DNA of 64,000 nucleotides from UMGS1590 sp036303105. Lineage in GTDB: Bacteria; Bacillota; Peptococcia; Peptococcales; Peptococcaceae. Positions 1 through 8,169 of the stretch are shown here, one piece after another. Below the pieces are notes generated by a model. The model saw only the letters and a list, made by a program, of their open reading frames with translations. It ran no database searches and was not told the origin of the DNA. The translations under genes were made by a program, and so were the position numbers. Positions within the stretch are counted from its first letter, which is position 1; the number at the start of each line of letters is the position of its first letter. The stretch is taken from positions 26,824 to 90,823 of the forward strand of contig JAXJBF010000137.1 of NCBI GenBank assembly GCA_036303105.1, in the 5' to 3' direction.

Positions 1-1383
1 ATGACTAGACCTGGAGAGCCAATTGCTATTATTGCCGAGAAAAGCATAGAAACGCTTTGCGCAATGTTAGGCACGGTGTATGCTGGCTGTTTTTATATCA
101 TTATTGATCCAGCACAACCAGTTGAAAGAATAAAAAAAATTTTTGAAACGCTGTCACCAGCACTCGTTCTTTGTGGTGTAAAGGCAGAAAACAACTTGGA
201 AATCTTGGCAACTTTTTCAACGGTTAAAACAATAAGATCTTTAAACGAAGAAAAAAATATTGATAAAACCTTATTGGACAATATTCGTCAAAATGCTTCT
301 TCTCAAGACTTGCTCTATGGAATTTTCACATCGGGCTCTACGGGTAAACCAAAATGTATTGTTGTAAGTCATGAAGCAGTAGGAACGTTTATTAAAAGAT
401 TTGTTCAAACAATAGATATCTCACACGAGGATAAATTGGGAAATCAAGCGCCATTTGACTTCGATATTTCTGTAAAGGATATCTATACAAGCCTTTTCAC
501 CGGTGCCACTTTGGTTTTAATTCCAAAATCTTTTTTCTCAATGCCAACATTATTATTGGACTATTTATGCGATAAAAAAGTAACCACTTTAATTTGGGCA
601 GTTTCCGCATTAACCTTGGTATCTGCTTTAAAGGGGCTGGAATACAAGGTTCCATCAACCGTGCGCTTGGTTATGTTTAGCGGTGAGGTTATGCCTTCTA
701 AACAATTGAGTCGATGGCAGGAAGCATTACCAGAAACACGTTTTTATAATCTATATGGACCAACAGAAATCACATGTAATTGCACATTCCATAAAATCAA
801 CAAAAAATATTCTGATGATGAAAAAATACCGATTGGCATTGCTTTTGAAGGAAGAGAAATTTTTTTGTTGGATGAAAAAGATCATATTATAAAAATACCT
901 GGCGTCAATGGTGAAATTTGTGTTTTGGGAGAATCCTTAGCAGTTGGATACTATTATAATCCAGTTGAAACACAAAAAAAATTTCCTAATAGCAATCAAT
1001 TTGAGGGGATAACAAAGCGATATTATAAGACTGGAGATATAGGCTATTACGATGAAGAAGGTATCCTATATTTTTCGGGACGCAAAGATTTTCAAATCAA
1101 GCATATGGGCCATCGCATTGAATTGGAAGAAATTGAAAGTGCAATTTATTGCATCAATGGTGTTGAACGATGCTGCTGTTTGATGGATGAAAAACATTAT
1201 CATTTGGTTGCTTTTTATATGGGTCACGAAAGTCACGAACATATTCGTCAGATACTGAAACAAAAACTACCAACCTATATGGTGCCGCATCGCCTCATTC
1301 AGGTTGATGAGCTGCCACTCAATAAAAACGGCAAAACCGATCGAAAAGCACTTCAACAGAAACTGGAAAGGATTCGACGATGA
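1..1383 (+). CDS. DltA-like amino-acid adenylating enzyme (5' end cut by window)
   Basis: Adenylate-forming enzyme of the DltA/NRPS A-domain family, expected to activate an amino acid with ATP and load it on a carrier protein in the cytosol. Visible motifs, numbered from the first base: A3 TSGSTGKPK at 110-118, A4 FDFD at 152-155, A5 NLYGPTE at 250-256, A7 YKTGD to 346, A8 GRKDFQIKHMGHRIE, and A10 NKNGK with catalytic Lys445. The A4 Asp is the residue that grips the alpha-amino group in DltA and NRPS A-domains, so an amino acid is a likelier substrate than a fatty acid. About 50 N-terminal residues are missing compared with DltA (~500 aa), so the true start lies upstream. The stop overlaps the next start. 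Family assignment is firm; the substrate is unknown. Confidence 0.88.
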   Translation: MTRPGEPIAIIAEKSIETLCAMLGTVYAGCFYIIIDPAQPVERIKKIFETLSPALVLCGVKAENNLEILATFSTVKTIRSLNEEKNIDKTLLDNIRQNASSQDLLYGIFTSGSTGKPKCIVVSHEAVGTFIKRFVQTIDISHEDKLGNQAPFDFDISVKDIYTSLFTGATLVLIPKSFFSMPTLLLDYLCDKKVTTLIWAVSALTLVSALKGLEYKVPSTVRLVMFSGEVMPSKQLSRWQEALPETRFYNLYGPTEITCNCTFHKINKKYSDDEKIPIGIAFEGREIFLLDEKDHIIKIPGVNGEICVLGESLAVGYYYNPVETQKKFPNSNQFEGITKRYYKTGDIGYYDEEGILYFSGRKDFQIKHMGHRIELEEIESAIYCINGVERCCCLMDEKHYHLVAFYMGHESHEHIRQILKQKLPTYMVPHRLIQVDELPLNKNGKTDRKALQQKLERIRR

Positions 1384-2564
1384 ACAATGCTTTACTTGAA
1401 GACGTATTAATGCAATACGAAACACCAATGTATATTTTCGATACTGATCAACTTTCATCCACTATTACAGAGTTTAAAGAATGTACTCTTGATCGCATTG
1501 GATTATGTTTTGCGATGAAAGCCAATCCGTTTCTTGTAACGCCCATCGCAAAATTTGTGGATCGGATTGAAGTATGCTCACCTGGTGAATTTGAAATTTG
1601 CAGAACACACAACATTCCTGCGCATAAAATTCTAATATCTGGCGTTTTAAAAAGAAAAAAAGATATTTTTCGCATTCTTGATTATTATGATGGGGCCTGC
1701 CTTGTCAGTATAGAATCACCGCAGCAATTTGCATTGGTTGGTGCATGGAGCAGCGAACATCATCAAACCGTAAATGTATTATTACGGTTAAGCAGCGGAA
1801 ATCAATTTGGAATGGATGAAACAACAATTTTTCAACTCATAGAAAGCAGAGAACAATGGCCGTTTATAAATATAAAAGGACTTCATTATTTTTCTGGCAC
1901 TCAAAAACGTATTGAAAAAACATTGTCTGAATTGATGTATCTAGATCATTTTTTAGAAAAGATTAATGAATCCTATGGATTTCAATTTGATACTTTAGAA
2001 TTTGGCCCTGGTCTTGCTGTTCCACTTTTCCAGGGCAAGAATAATGAAATGATCGAAGAACTAAAAATGATCTGCTCAGCAATTGCTAATATGACGTGGT
2101 GCGGACATGTTACCTTAGAAATGGGACGTGCATTTGCCTCGGATTGCGGTACATATCTTACACGTGTCATCGATACAAAGTCAAATGAGGATTCAAATTA
2201 TGCCATCGTAGATGGTGGTATGCATCATCTACATTATAATGGACAAATTCGTGGAATGTATCACCCGCATTTTCATGTTTTATCGCGAAAAGCAGGAAAA
2301 AAATCAAAACCATGGTGCATATGCGGCGCTCTCTGCACGACCAATGACATTTTAGTGCAAAAATATGAATACACACTTTTTAACAATGATGTGTTGGTTT
2401 TTAAAATTGCAGGAGCCTATACCATGACCGAAGGAATGTCATTATTTCTAAGTCATGCTCTTCCAAAAATTTTACTTTACAGCAAAGAGAATGGTTGGAA
2501 ATTAATACGCAATAATATAGAAACATGGACGTTGAATATGAGTCAGGAGGAAAGAAATGGATAA
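1380..2564 (+). CDS. Fold-type III PLP-dependent amino-acid decarboxylase (BtrK/LysA-like)
   Basis: 394 aa, alanine-racemase/LysA fold decarboxylase. The PLP-binding lysine is Lys47 in CFAMKANP, the glycine loop is EFGPGLAVPLF near 205-215, the phosphate-binding EMGRAF motif replaces the usual EPGR near 250, and the active-site cysteine of the partner subunit is probably Cys319 in ICGALC. The family decarboxylates free diaminopimelate, ornithine or lysine, or, in butirosin BtrK, a glutamyl group on a carrier protein. The start overlaps the ligase stop and the end overlaps the carrier gene by 8 bases. This ligase-decarboxylase-carrier trio recalls butirosin BtrJ/BtrK/BtrI and the exosortase-A-associated set. 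A carrier-bound substrate is inferred from that context; a free amino acid substrate remains possible. Confidence 0.85.
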   Translation: MNNALLEDVLMQYETPMYIFDTDQLSSTITEFKECTLDRIGLCFAMKANPFLVTPIAKFVDRIEVCSPGEFEICRTHNIPAHKILISGVLKRKKDIFRILDYYDGACLVSIESPQQFALVGAWSSEHHQTVNVLLRLSSGNQFGMDETTIFQLIESREQWPFINIKGLHYFSGTQKRIEKTLSELMYLDHFLEKINESYGFQFDTLEFGPGLAVPLFQGKNNEMIEELKMICSAIANMTWCGHVTLEMGRAFASDCGTYLTRVIDTKSNEDSNYAIVDGGMHHLHYNGQIRGMYHPHFHVLSRKAGKKSKPWCICGALCTTNDILVQKYEYTLFNNDVLVFKIAGAYTMTEGMSLFLSHALPKILLYSKENGWKLIRNNIETWTLNMSQEERNG

Positions 2565-2784
2565 TCTTTTAAACGTATTAATGGAACTTGATGACAGTAT
2601 TGATTGGGAAAATGAAACAGCATTAATCAGTGATCAGATTTTAGATTCATTTTCCATCGTAAGTTTAATTGCAGAAATAGAAACCGTTTTTGACATTCGA
2701 ATCGAAGCAAAAGAAATGGTACCGGAAAATTTTAATTCCTTAGCTTCTATGCAAGCGATGATTTCACGGCTTCAAGCAGAGTAA
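2557..2784 (+). CDS. Acyl/aminoacyl carrier protein, DltC-like
   Basis: 75-aa acidic carrier protein. The phosphopantetheine attachment site is Ser31 in ILDSFSIVSL, close to the LDSLG pattern of DltC. It should hold the activated amino acid as a thioester and present it to the decarboxylase and then to the MBOAT protein. A ribosome site CAGGAGG lies just before the ATG, inside the end of the decarboxylase gene. It overlaps that gene by 8 bases, and the MBOAT gene follows after 3 bases, so all are translated together. It is distinct from the fatty-acid acpP at 34095-34322, which implies a dedicated pathway. Confidence 0.88.
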   Translation: MDNLLNVLMELDDSIDWENETALISDQILDSFSIVSLIAEIETVFDIRIEAKEMVPENFNSLASMQAMISRLQAE

Positions 2785-2787
2785 CGT

Positions 2788-4380
2788 ATGGCATACAATA
2801 CGCCTCTTTATTTATTGTTGTTTTTGCCGCTGGTGATAATCTCCTATCAATTATCGGCGCAAAAATTTCGTTGGATGGTCTTACTCATTGCCAGCTATTT
2901 ATTTTTCTATTCATTCAGCGGTAAACTTGTTTTGATATTGATTGGAACAACCGTGTTCATCCATTACATCGGGATTTTGTTAATGCATTTGCAAGAAAAA
3001 AGAAATCTTGCGTTATCACAGGCAAATCAGAATGAAAAACATGCCATAAAAGAAGTCTTTCAAAGGCAAGAACGTTTTGTTCTTGCCGGAGGCGTTCTTA
3101 CACTTGTAGCCATATTAGGCTATCTAAAGTATTCAAATTTTTTCTTTAAAAATGTTAATATTCTGATGACAAGTTTGGGTTGGCAAAGTGGTGGCTTTTC
3201 TATTGAAAAAACAATCCTTCCGATTGGCATATCATTCTACACATTACAAGCCATTAGCTACATTATTGATGTGTATTGGGAAAAAATCCCAGCACAGCAA
3301 CATTTAGGGAAATTGGCATTGTATCTTGCTTTCTTTCCACAGATTATGGAAGGTCCCATTAGTATGTTTCATCAAACAGGGGATCAATTATTCAGTGGAT
3401 CGCCCATTCGCAAGGAGAATTTACGTTTAGGCATTCTCCGAATATTTTGGGGTTTATTCAAAAAAATCATTATTGCGGATCGATTAAATGTGTTGGTGGG
3501 AAATGTATTTGATAATCATCATCAATATAGTGGTGCCATTGTTGTTATCGCAGCAATAGCCTATACAATACAACTTTATATGGAATTTTCAGGTTGTATG
3601 GACATTGTTATAGGTAGTGGGAAGATTTTTGGTATAGATTTGCCAGAGAACTTTAGACAACCCTTTGCTTCTAAAAATGCAGCTGAATTTTGGCGTCGTT
3701 GGCATATTACCTTGGGCATTTGGTTAAAAACGTATGTTTTTTTCCCGGTATCAACCTCTCAATTCGTAAAAAAGTGGAATAAGTTTGGTCGCAAACATTT
3801 GAGTAAATATGTTACTCGATTGGGTGTAACAGCAATAAGCTTGTTTCCAGTTTGGCTGATCAACGGGATCTGGCATGGGGCTAATTGGAATTATATCTTT
3901 TTTGGCATGTACTATTTTGTCATTTTACTGTTAAGCGCAGCTTTTGATCCCGTGCGAGAACGAATCGTAGTATTATTTCATATTAACGACAAAGCATCTT
4001 ACTGGCAATTAATACAGATGGTAAAAACATGGATAATTATTGTTGTTGGTGAACTGTTTTTTAGGGCACAAGGATTAAAAGCAGGCATTGAAATGTTCGC
4101 TAGTATTTTCCAAAAACCAATGATAAACAAACTTTTTGATGGTTCTTTATTTCAATTGGGGTTAGATATTGGAGATTTTCAGGCCGTTGTTTTTGGTGTG
4201 GGTATCGTGGCATTGATCGGCTATCTTCGTGAAAAAAATATGATTTCTAACGATGCCCTAGTTAAAATGCCCATCATTTCTCGTTCTATATTGTATAGTT
4301 TTTTGATACTTTCAATAGTAATTTTTGGCGCTTACGGATATGGTTATCAACAGGTGGATTTAATTTATGCGGGATTTTAA
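2788..4380 (+). CDS. MBOAT membrane O-acyltransferase, AlgI/DltB-like
   Basis: 530-aa multi-spanning membrane protein of the bacterial MBOAT family, which takes an acyl group from a cytosolic thioester and delivers it across the membrane. Signature regions are FRQPFASKNAAEFWRRWH (His306) and NGIWHGANWNY, where His363 is the expected catalytic histidine. The C-terminus ends LIYAGF, resembling the terminal F-x-Y-x-x-F pattern I recall from AlgI-type proteins and DltX. The gene directly follows the carrier protein and overlaps the SGNH gene by 14 bases, the same logic as dltB-dltC-dltD and algI-algJ. The acceptor (glycan, lipid or protein) is not visible from sequence. Confidence 0.9.
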   Translation: MAYNTPLYLLLFLPLVIISYQLSAQKFRWMVLLIASYLFFYSFSGKLVLILIGTTVFIHYIGILLMHLQEKRNLALSQANQNEKHAIKEVFQRQERFVLAGGVLTLVAILGYLKYSNFFFKNVNILMTSLGWQSGGFSIEKTILPIGISFYTLQAISYIIDVYWEKIPAQQHLGKLALYLAFFPQIMEGPISMFHQTGDQLFSGSPIRKENLRLGILRIFWGLFKKIIIADRLNVLVGNVFDNHHQYSGAIVVIAAIAYTIQLYMEFSGCMDIVIGSGKIFGIDLPENFRQPFASKNAAEFWRRWHITLGIWLKTYVFFPVSTSQFVKKWNKFGRKHLSKYVTRLGVTAISLFPVWLINGIWHGANWNYIFFGMYYFVILLLSAAFDPVRERIVVLFHINDKASYWQLIQMVKTWIIIVVGELFFRAQGLKAGIEMFASIFQKPMINKLFDGSLFQLGLDIGDFQAVVFGVGIVALIGYLREKNMISNDALVKMPIISRSILYSFLILSIVIFGAYGYGYQQVDLIYAGF

Positions 4381-5371
4381 TAGCACGTTCAAAAGAATTA
4401 TTAGTTTTTGTCTTCTTATTGCTATAGCTGCAGGAAGTATTTTTGGTGGATCTTATCTGGTGTTACGTGAGGTGCGACATCATCCGGAGCGACTTCCGGA
4501 TCGATGCCGCACCATTGTTGAACTACAAAATGAATCGCCACGGACATTAGATATTTTGTTTTTAGGGGATAGTTTAAGCTATTGTTCTTTTTCGCCAATG
4601 CAACTTTGGGATCAGTACGGGATATCCTCTTATTCTGGTACACAATCCGCGCAAAACATTCAAGAATCATACTATATGTTAAGGTCGGCACTTAAAACAC
4701 AACACCCCAAAGTTGTAGTGCTTGAAACCAATACTATTTTTCGAGAAAGAAAAGGTATAAATGGTTTAAGCGATATTTTGACAACGATGGTAAATTATTA
4801 TTGTCCAGTAATTGCCTATCACGATATATGGAAGACATATTCTAGTAAAAAGCGTTTTGCACGCTTGGACTACAAAGGCTTCGTTTTGCGCGATTTGATT
4901 GCGCCCTATTCTGGCGGCGAATACATGCATAAGACGAATGGGCTGGCAAAAATTTCAAACAACTGTGAGTACTATTTAGATCAAATTCGGAGTCTTTGTG
5001 AACGAAACAACATTGATCTTATGCTTATCAGCGCACCATCTCCTATGAACTATAACTATGAAAAACACAACGCACTTAAATCTCTTGCGAATCAAAAAAA
5101 GTTGCCATATATTGATTTGAATCTTCAAATTGACACAATAAAAATTGATTGGAAACACGACAGTTTGGACAATGGTGATCACTTAAATTTACGTGGTGCT
5201 CAAAAAGTAACCGCTTTCTTAGGGAAAAAAATAAATTTAATGTATGATTTTACAGATCATCGTCAAGAAAAACATTACGAATCATGGAATGCTCAGTCGA
5301 AGGAATATAGGAACAAAGTAAAAGAAGTTTTAAAAGAAATGGATAAAAAAGAGCGTATTGCAGTGGGGTGA
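4367..5371 (+). CDS. SGNH-type extracytoplasmic acyltransferase/esterase, DltD/AlgJ-like
   Basis: 334 aa with one N-terminal membrane anchor (about residues 10-33) and an external SGNH domain. Block I is LDILFLGDSLSYCSFSP with nucleophile Ser69; the terminal block is DNGDHLNLRGAQ with His272 and Asp268 or Asp271 as the acid. In Dlt and alginate-acetylation systems the equivalent protein completes acyl transfer from the MBOAT to the polymer. The 14-base overlap with the MBOAT gene supports partnership. It is shorter than typical DltD (~420 aa), so DltD itself is less likely than a related SGNH protein. The role is inferred from family and context. Confidence 0.8.
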   Translation: MRDFNSTFKRIISFCLLIAIAAGSIFGGSYLVLREVRHHPERLPDRCRTIVELQNESPRTLDILFLGDSLSYCSFSPMQLWDQYGISSYSGTQSAQNIQESYYMLRSALKTQHPKVVVLETNTIFRERKGINGLSDILTTMVNYYCPVIAYHDIWKTYSSKKRFARLDYKGFVLRDLIAPYSGGEYMHKTNGLAKISNNCEYYLDQIRSLCERNNIDLMLISAPSPMNYNYEKHNALKSLANQKKLPYIDLNLQIDTIKIDWKHDSLDNGDHLNLRGAQKVTAFLGKKINLMYDFTDHRQEKHYESWNAQSKEYRNKVKEVLKEMDKKERIAVG

Positions 5372-5375
5372 AACT

Positions 5376-5948
5376 ATGACAATTAAATGGAAGACATGGT
5401 CAACCATTTTGCTAATGGTTTTTTGTACCGGACTATGTCTTTTGTTATTAAAAGCTTATTTTGATGGACAGTTCAATTCTATTGTATCATTACGAGAATA
5501 TATCAACGGATTTGGTGTTTTGGGCCCAATTATTCTAACACTTATTCAAGCAGCTCAGGTTGTTTTACCGGTTCTGCCCGGTTTTTTTGGTTGTGCAGTT
5601 GGCGGTGTATTATTTGGATGGGCCGGTGGCTTCTGGTGCAATTATCTCGGAATTTCTCTTGGCTCTATTTGCGCCTTTTTATTAGCAAGAACATTTGGTC
5701 AAGATCTTATTGCAAAGCTTTTTCAGGGAAAACGTTATGAGCGGTGGATGTCCTGGGCATCTAGAAGCAAATCATATTCAACCATGCTGTTTATTGCAAT
5801 GCTATTACCTTTATTTCCAGATGATTTTTTATGCTATTTTACTGGAGTCACTAAAATGAGAACATGGCGTTTTATTACCATTATTATTTTAGGAAAACCT
5901 TGGTGTATTCTTGCTTATAGCATTTTCTTTTCTGCAGCAGTTCAGTGA
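5376..5948 (+). CDS. TVP38/TMEM64 (SNARE-associated, DedA superfamily) membrane protein
   Basis: 190 aa with several membrane helices. The hydrophobic glycine-rich centre (VLPVLPGFFGCAVGGVLFG) and the later LLPLFPDDFLCYFTG segment are typical of the VTT/DedA superfamily, whose members are linked to lipid or undecaprenyl-phosphate movement across membranes. I start at the ATG at 5376 because GGGGTGA sits just before it; an in-frame TTG at 5358 is less likely. The start lies 4 bases after the SGNH stop. Placement between acyl-transfer genes and phosphatidylethanolamine genes fits a lipid-handling role, but that is inference. Confidence 0.75.
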   Translation: MTIKWKTWSTILLMVFCTGLCLLLLKAYFDGQFNSIVSLREYINGFGVLGPIILTLIQAAQVVLPVLPGFFGCAVGGVLFGWAGGFWCNYLGISLGSICAFLLARTFGQDLIAKLFQGKRYERWMSWASRSKSYSTMLFIAMLLPLFPDDFLCYFTGVTKMRTWRFITIIILGKPWCILAYSIFFSAAVQ

Positions 5949-5980
5949 AAATTTATATTTTAGAAAGTTATGGTGAGAAA

Positions 5981-6625
5981 ATGATTGAAAATAAATTTAA
6001 ACTTTGCGGCTATTATAACTATACCGTAGTTTTAACATACATTGGAATGTTGACGGGATTATATGGTATTTTTCAAGTAATGGCCGGGCAATTTCGCACA
6101 GCTTTGTTTTGTCTTATGGTTGCGGGATTATGTGATATGTTTGATGGTTTAATTGCTTCAACCAAAAAAAGAACCAACAATGAAAAAAAGTTTGGCGTAC
6201 AAATTGATTCGTTAAGTGATCTAGTTTGTTTTGGCGTTCTGCCTTCGTTACTTATATATCAAGCCTGTGGACAAAATAGAATGGCGATGATTATATGCGG
6301 CTTTTATACACTATGTGGTCTGATTCGATTAGCATACTTTAATGTCTTAGAAGAAGAGCGTCAAAAATTAGAAACTACAGGGCGTAAATATTATACAGGG
6401 CTTCCAATTACATCCGCTGCGTTAATTTTTCCGTTGGCTTTTGTGGCAACAAATCATTACTTGTTAGATAATCGGTTGATACTTATAACAACGCTTGCAT
6501 TAACTGCAGTTGCATTTGTATTACCAATTCGAATTAAAAAGCCTTATTTTGCGGGAAAACTTGTAATGGTCTTTACTGGACTGGTGGAATTTGTTATTTT
6601 GTTAATAAGTGTAGGATTAAATTAA
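5981..6625 (+). CDS. pssA: CDP-diacylglycerol--serine O-phosphatidyltransferase
   Basis: 214-aa membrane CDP-alcohol phosphatidyltransferase that makes phosphatidylserine from CDP-diacylglycerol and L-serine, the first step to phosphatidylethanolamine. The motif is present as CDMFDGLIAS, then 11 residues later GVQIDSLSD, giving the D-x2-D-G ... G-x3-D-x3-D metal-binding set. The usual Arg after the Ala is Ser here. I start at the ATG at 5981, preceded by GGTGAG; a GTG at 5945 overlaps the previous stop but lacks a good ribosome site. psd follows after 2 bases, which makes serine the likely head group. Confidence 0.85.
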   Translation: MIENKFKLCGYYNYTVVLTYIGMLTGLYGIFQVMAGQFRTALFCLMVAGLCDMFDGLIASTKKRTNNEKKFGVQIDSLSDLVCFGVLPSLLIYQACGQNRMAMIICGFYTLCGLIRLAYFNVLEEERQKLETTGRKYYTGLPITSAALIFPLAFVATNHYLLDNRLILITTLALTAVAFVLPIRIKKPYFAGKLVMVFTGLVEFVILLISVGLN

Positions 6626-6627
6626 TT

Positions 6628-7449
6628 ATGAAAGAATCAATAGTTGTTAACTTTTTATATCGTACAATTCTAGGACGTTTCTTCTTAAAATTTTTAACAC
6701 AGCCGTGTGTTTCACGACAGATGACGCGCTTTCTTGACAGCAAAATATCAGCATGGATGATACCTTTTTTTATAAAAAAACATCAAATAGATATGAGTCA
6801 ATATCCTTCAACTCGATACCAATCTTTTAATGCATTTTTCACTAGAAAACGTTGTAAAATATATTTTGAGGAAAAACAAAATAATTTTTTATATAGTCCT
6901 TGTGATGGGTGGCTGAGTATTTACAGAATAGAACCTAGTAATATTTTCAAGATCAAAAGAGCCAAATATAGTGTTCAACAGCTTCTTCGAGATTCTAATT
7001 TGGCGGATAAATATACCAATGGGTTTTGTTATATCTTTAGACTGACTCCACAGCATTATCATAGGTATAATTATGTTTGTAGTGGAAAAACCTCTGCTAC
7101 AAGACAAATCAATGGGATATTGCATTGTGTTCGACCAGTTGCATATGGTAGAAGACCCGTATATACAGAGAATAGTCGCTCCTATGAAATTATTCACTCA
7201 AATGTATTTGGTGATATCATTCAAATGGAAGTTGGTGCATTAATGATTGGAAAAATTTGCAACTTTCCCCATGAATTATACGTTAATGGGGGACAGGAAA
7301 AAGGTTTTTTCTCTTTTGGTGGTTCTACAATTATTCTTCTAGTTCAAAAAGAAAAAATAAATATTCCAAATGAGTTAACGCCTGCTTTTTATCAAGAAAT
7401 TCCAATTAGACAAGATGATATTATCGGTTATATACAACCAAGAGGGTGA
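6628..7449 (+). CDS. psd: Phosphatidylserine decarboxylase proenzyme
   Basis: 273-aa proenzyme that converts phosphatidylserine to phosphatidylethanolamine at the membrane. The self-cleavage and pyruvoyl-forming site is FSFGGSTIILL with Ser233; cleavage before this Ser yields a short alpha chain of about 40 residues. The conserved RLTPQHYHRYNYV region lies near 132-144. Length and architecture match the common bacterial type. It follows pssA by 2 bases and precedes the response-regulator gene by 6, within one coupled operon. The product bears a free primary amine, relevant to the envelope-charge role proposed for the upstream genes. Confidence 0.92.
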   Translation: MKESIVVNFLYRTILGRFFLKFLTQPCVSRQMTRFLDSKISAWMIPFFIKKHQIDMSQYPSTRYQSFNAFFTRKRCKIYFEEKQNNFLYSPCDGWLSIYRIEPSNIFKIKRAKYSVQQLLRDSNLADKYTNGFCYIFRLTPQHYHRYNYVCSGKTSATRQINGILHCVRPVAYGRRPVYTENSRSYEIIHSNVFGDIIQMEVGALMIGKICNFPHELYVNGGQEKGFFSFGGSTIILLVQKEKINIPNELTPAFYQEIPIRQDDIIGYIQPRG

Positions 7450-7455
7450 AGAAAA

Positions 7456-8169
7456 ATGACTAATGGCACTATTTTACTCATTGAAGATGATGAAGATATT
7501 CGTGAAAGTATTCGCATTCTCCTGGAAAGTGAAAATTATGTGATTCATGAGGCTGAAAATGGACATATGGGATTGGATCTTCTTTCCGAAGAGACTGATT
7601 TAGTAATTCTTGATGTTATGATGCCAGGAATAAGTGGACTACGTACCTGCGAAGAAATACGGAAGCGCTCTAATGTTCCAGTACTTTTTTTAACTGCAAA
7701 AGCACAAGAATCAGATAAATTAATAGGCCTAATGGCTGGTGGAGATGATTATTTACCTAAACCTTTTTCTTATGCAGAATTGTTGGGGCGTGTAAAAGCA
7801 TTAGTACGACGATATAATATTTATCTTGGACGCGTTAGTAATGCAATTGAAGCAGAAGAGTGGATCAGCAACGGTAAACTGCGAGTTCATAAATCTTTTA
7901 ATTCAGTTTATCTTCTTGATAAAGAAATAGAAATGTCTGATATTGAATATCATATTTTACTTTTACTGATGAGTCATCCCAAGATGATTTTTTCAGCGCA
8001 AAAAATATATGAGAATGTATGGGACGAACCGTATTTCTATTCTTGCAATAGTACGGTAATGGTTCATATTAGAAAATTACGTGTTAAAATTGAACAAGAT
8101 CCAAAAAATCCAGTATATATAAAAACAGTATGGGGGAAGGGATATAAATTTGATACGGAAAAGGATTAA
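7456..8169 (+). CDS. OmpR/PhoB-family response regulator
   Basis: 237-aa DNA-binding response regulator. The receiver has the acidic pair in LLIEDDED, phosphoacceptor Asp53 in VILDVMMPG, and the conserved Lys in LPKPF. The C-terminal winged helix ends with VWGKGYKFD, typical of the OmpR group. A GGTGAAGAAAA ribosome site precedes the ATG, overlapping the psd stop region. It overlaps the kinase gene and sits at the end of the lipid/acyl-transfer operon, so it probably controls that operon in response to an envelope signal. The target is inferred from position only. Confidence 0.92.
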   Translation: MTNGTILLIEDDEDIRESIRILLESENYVIHEAENGHMGLDLLSEETDLVILDVMMPGISGLRTCEEIRKRSNVPVLFLTAKAQESDKLIGLMAGGDDYLPKPFSYAELLGRVKALVRRYNIYLGRVSNAIEAEEWISNGKLRVHKSFNSVYLLDKEIEMSDIEYHILLLLMSHPKMIFSAQKIYENVWDEPYFYSCNSTVMVHIRKLRVKIEQDPKNPVYIKTVWGKGYKFDTEKD

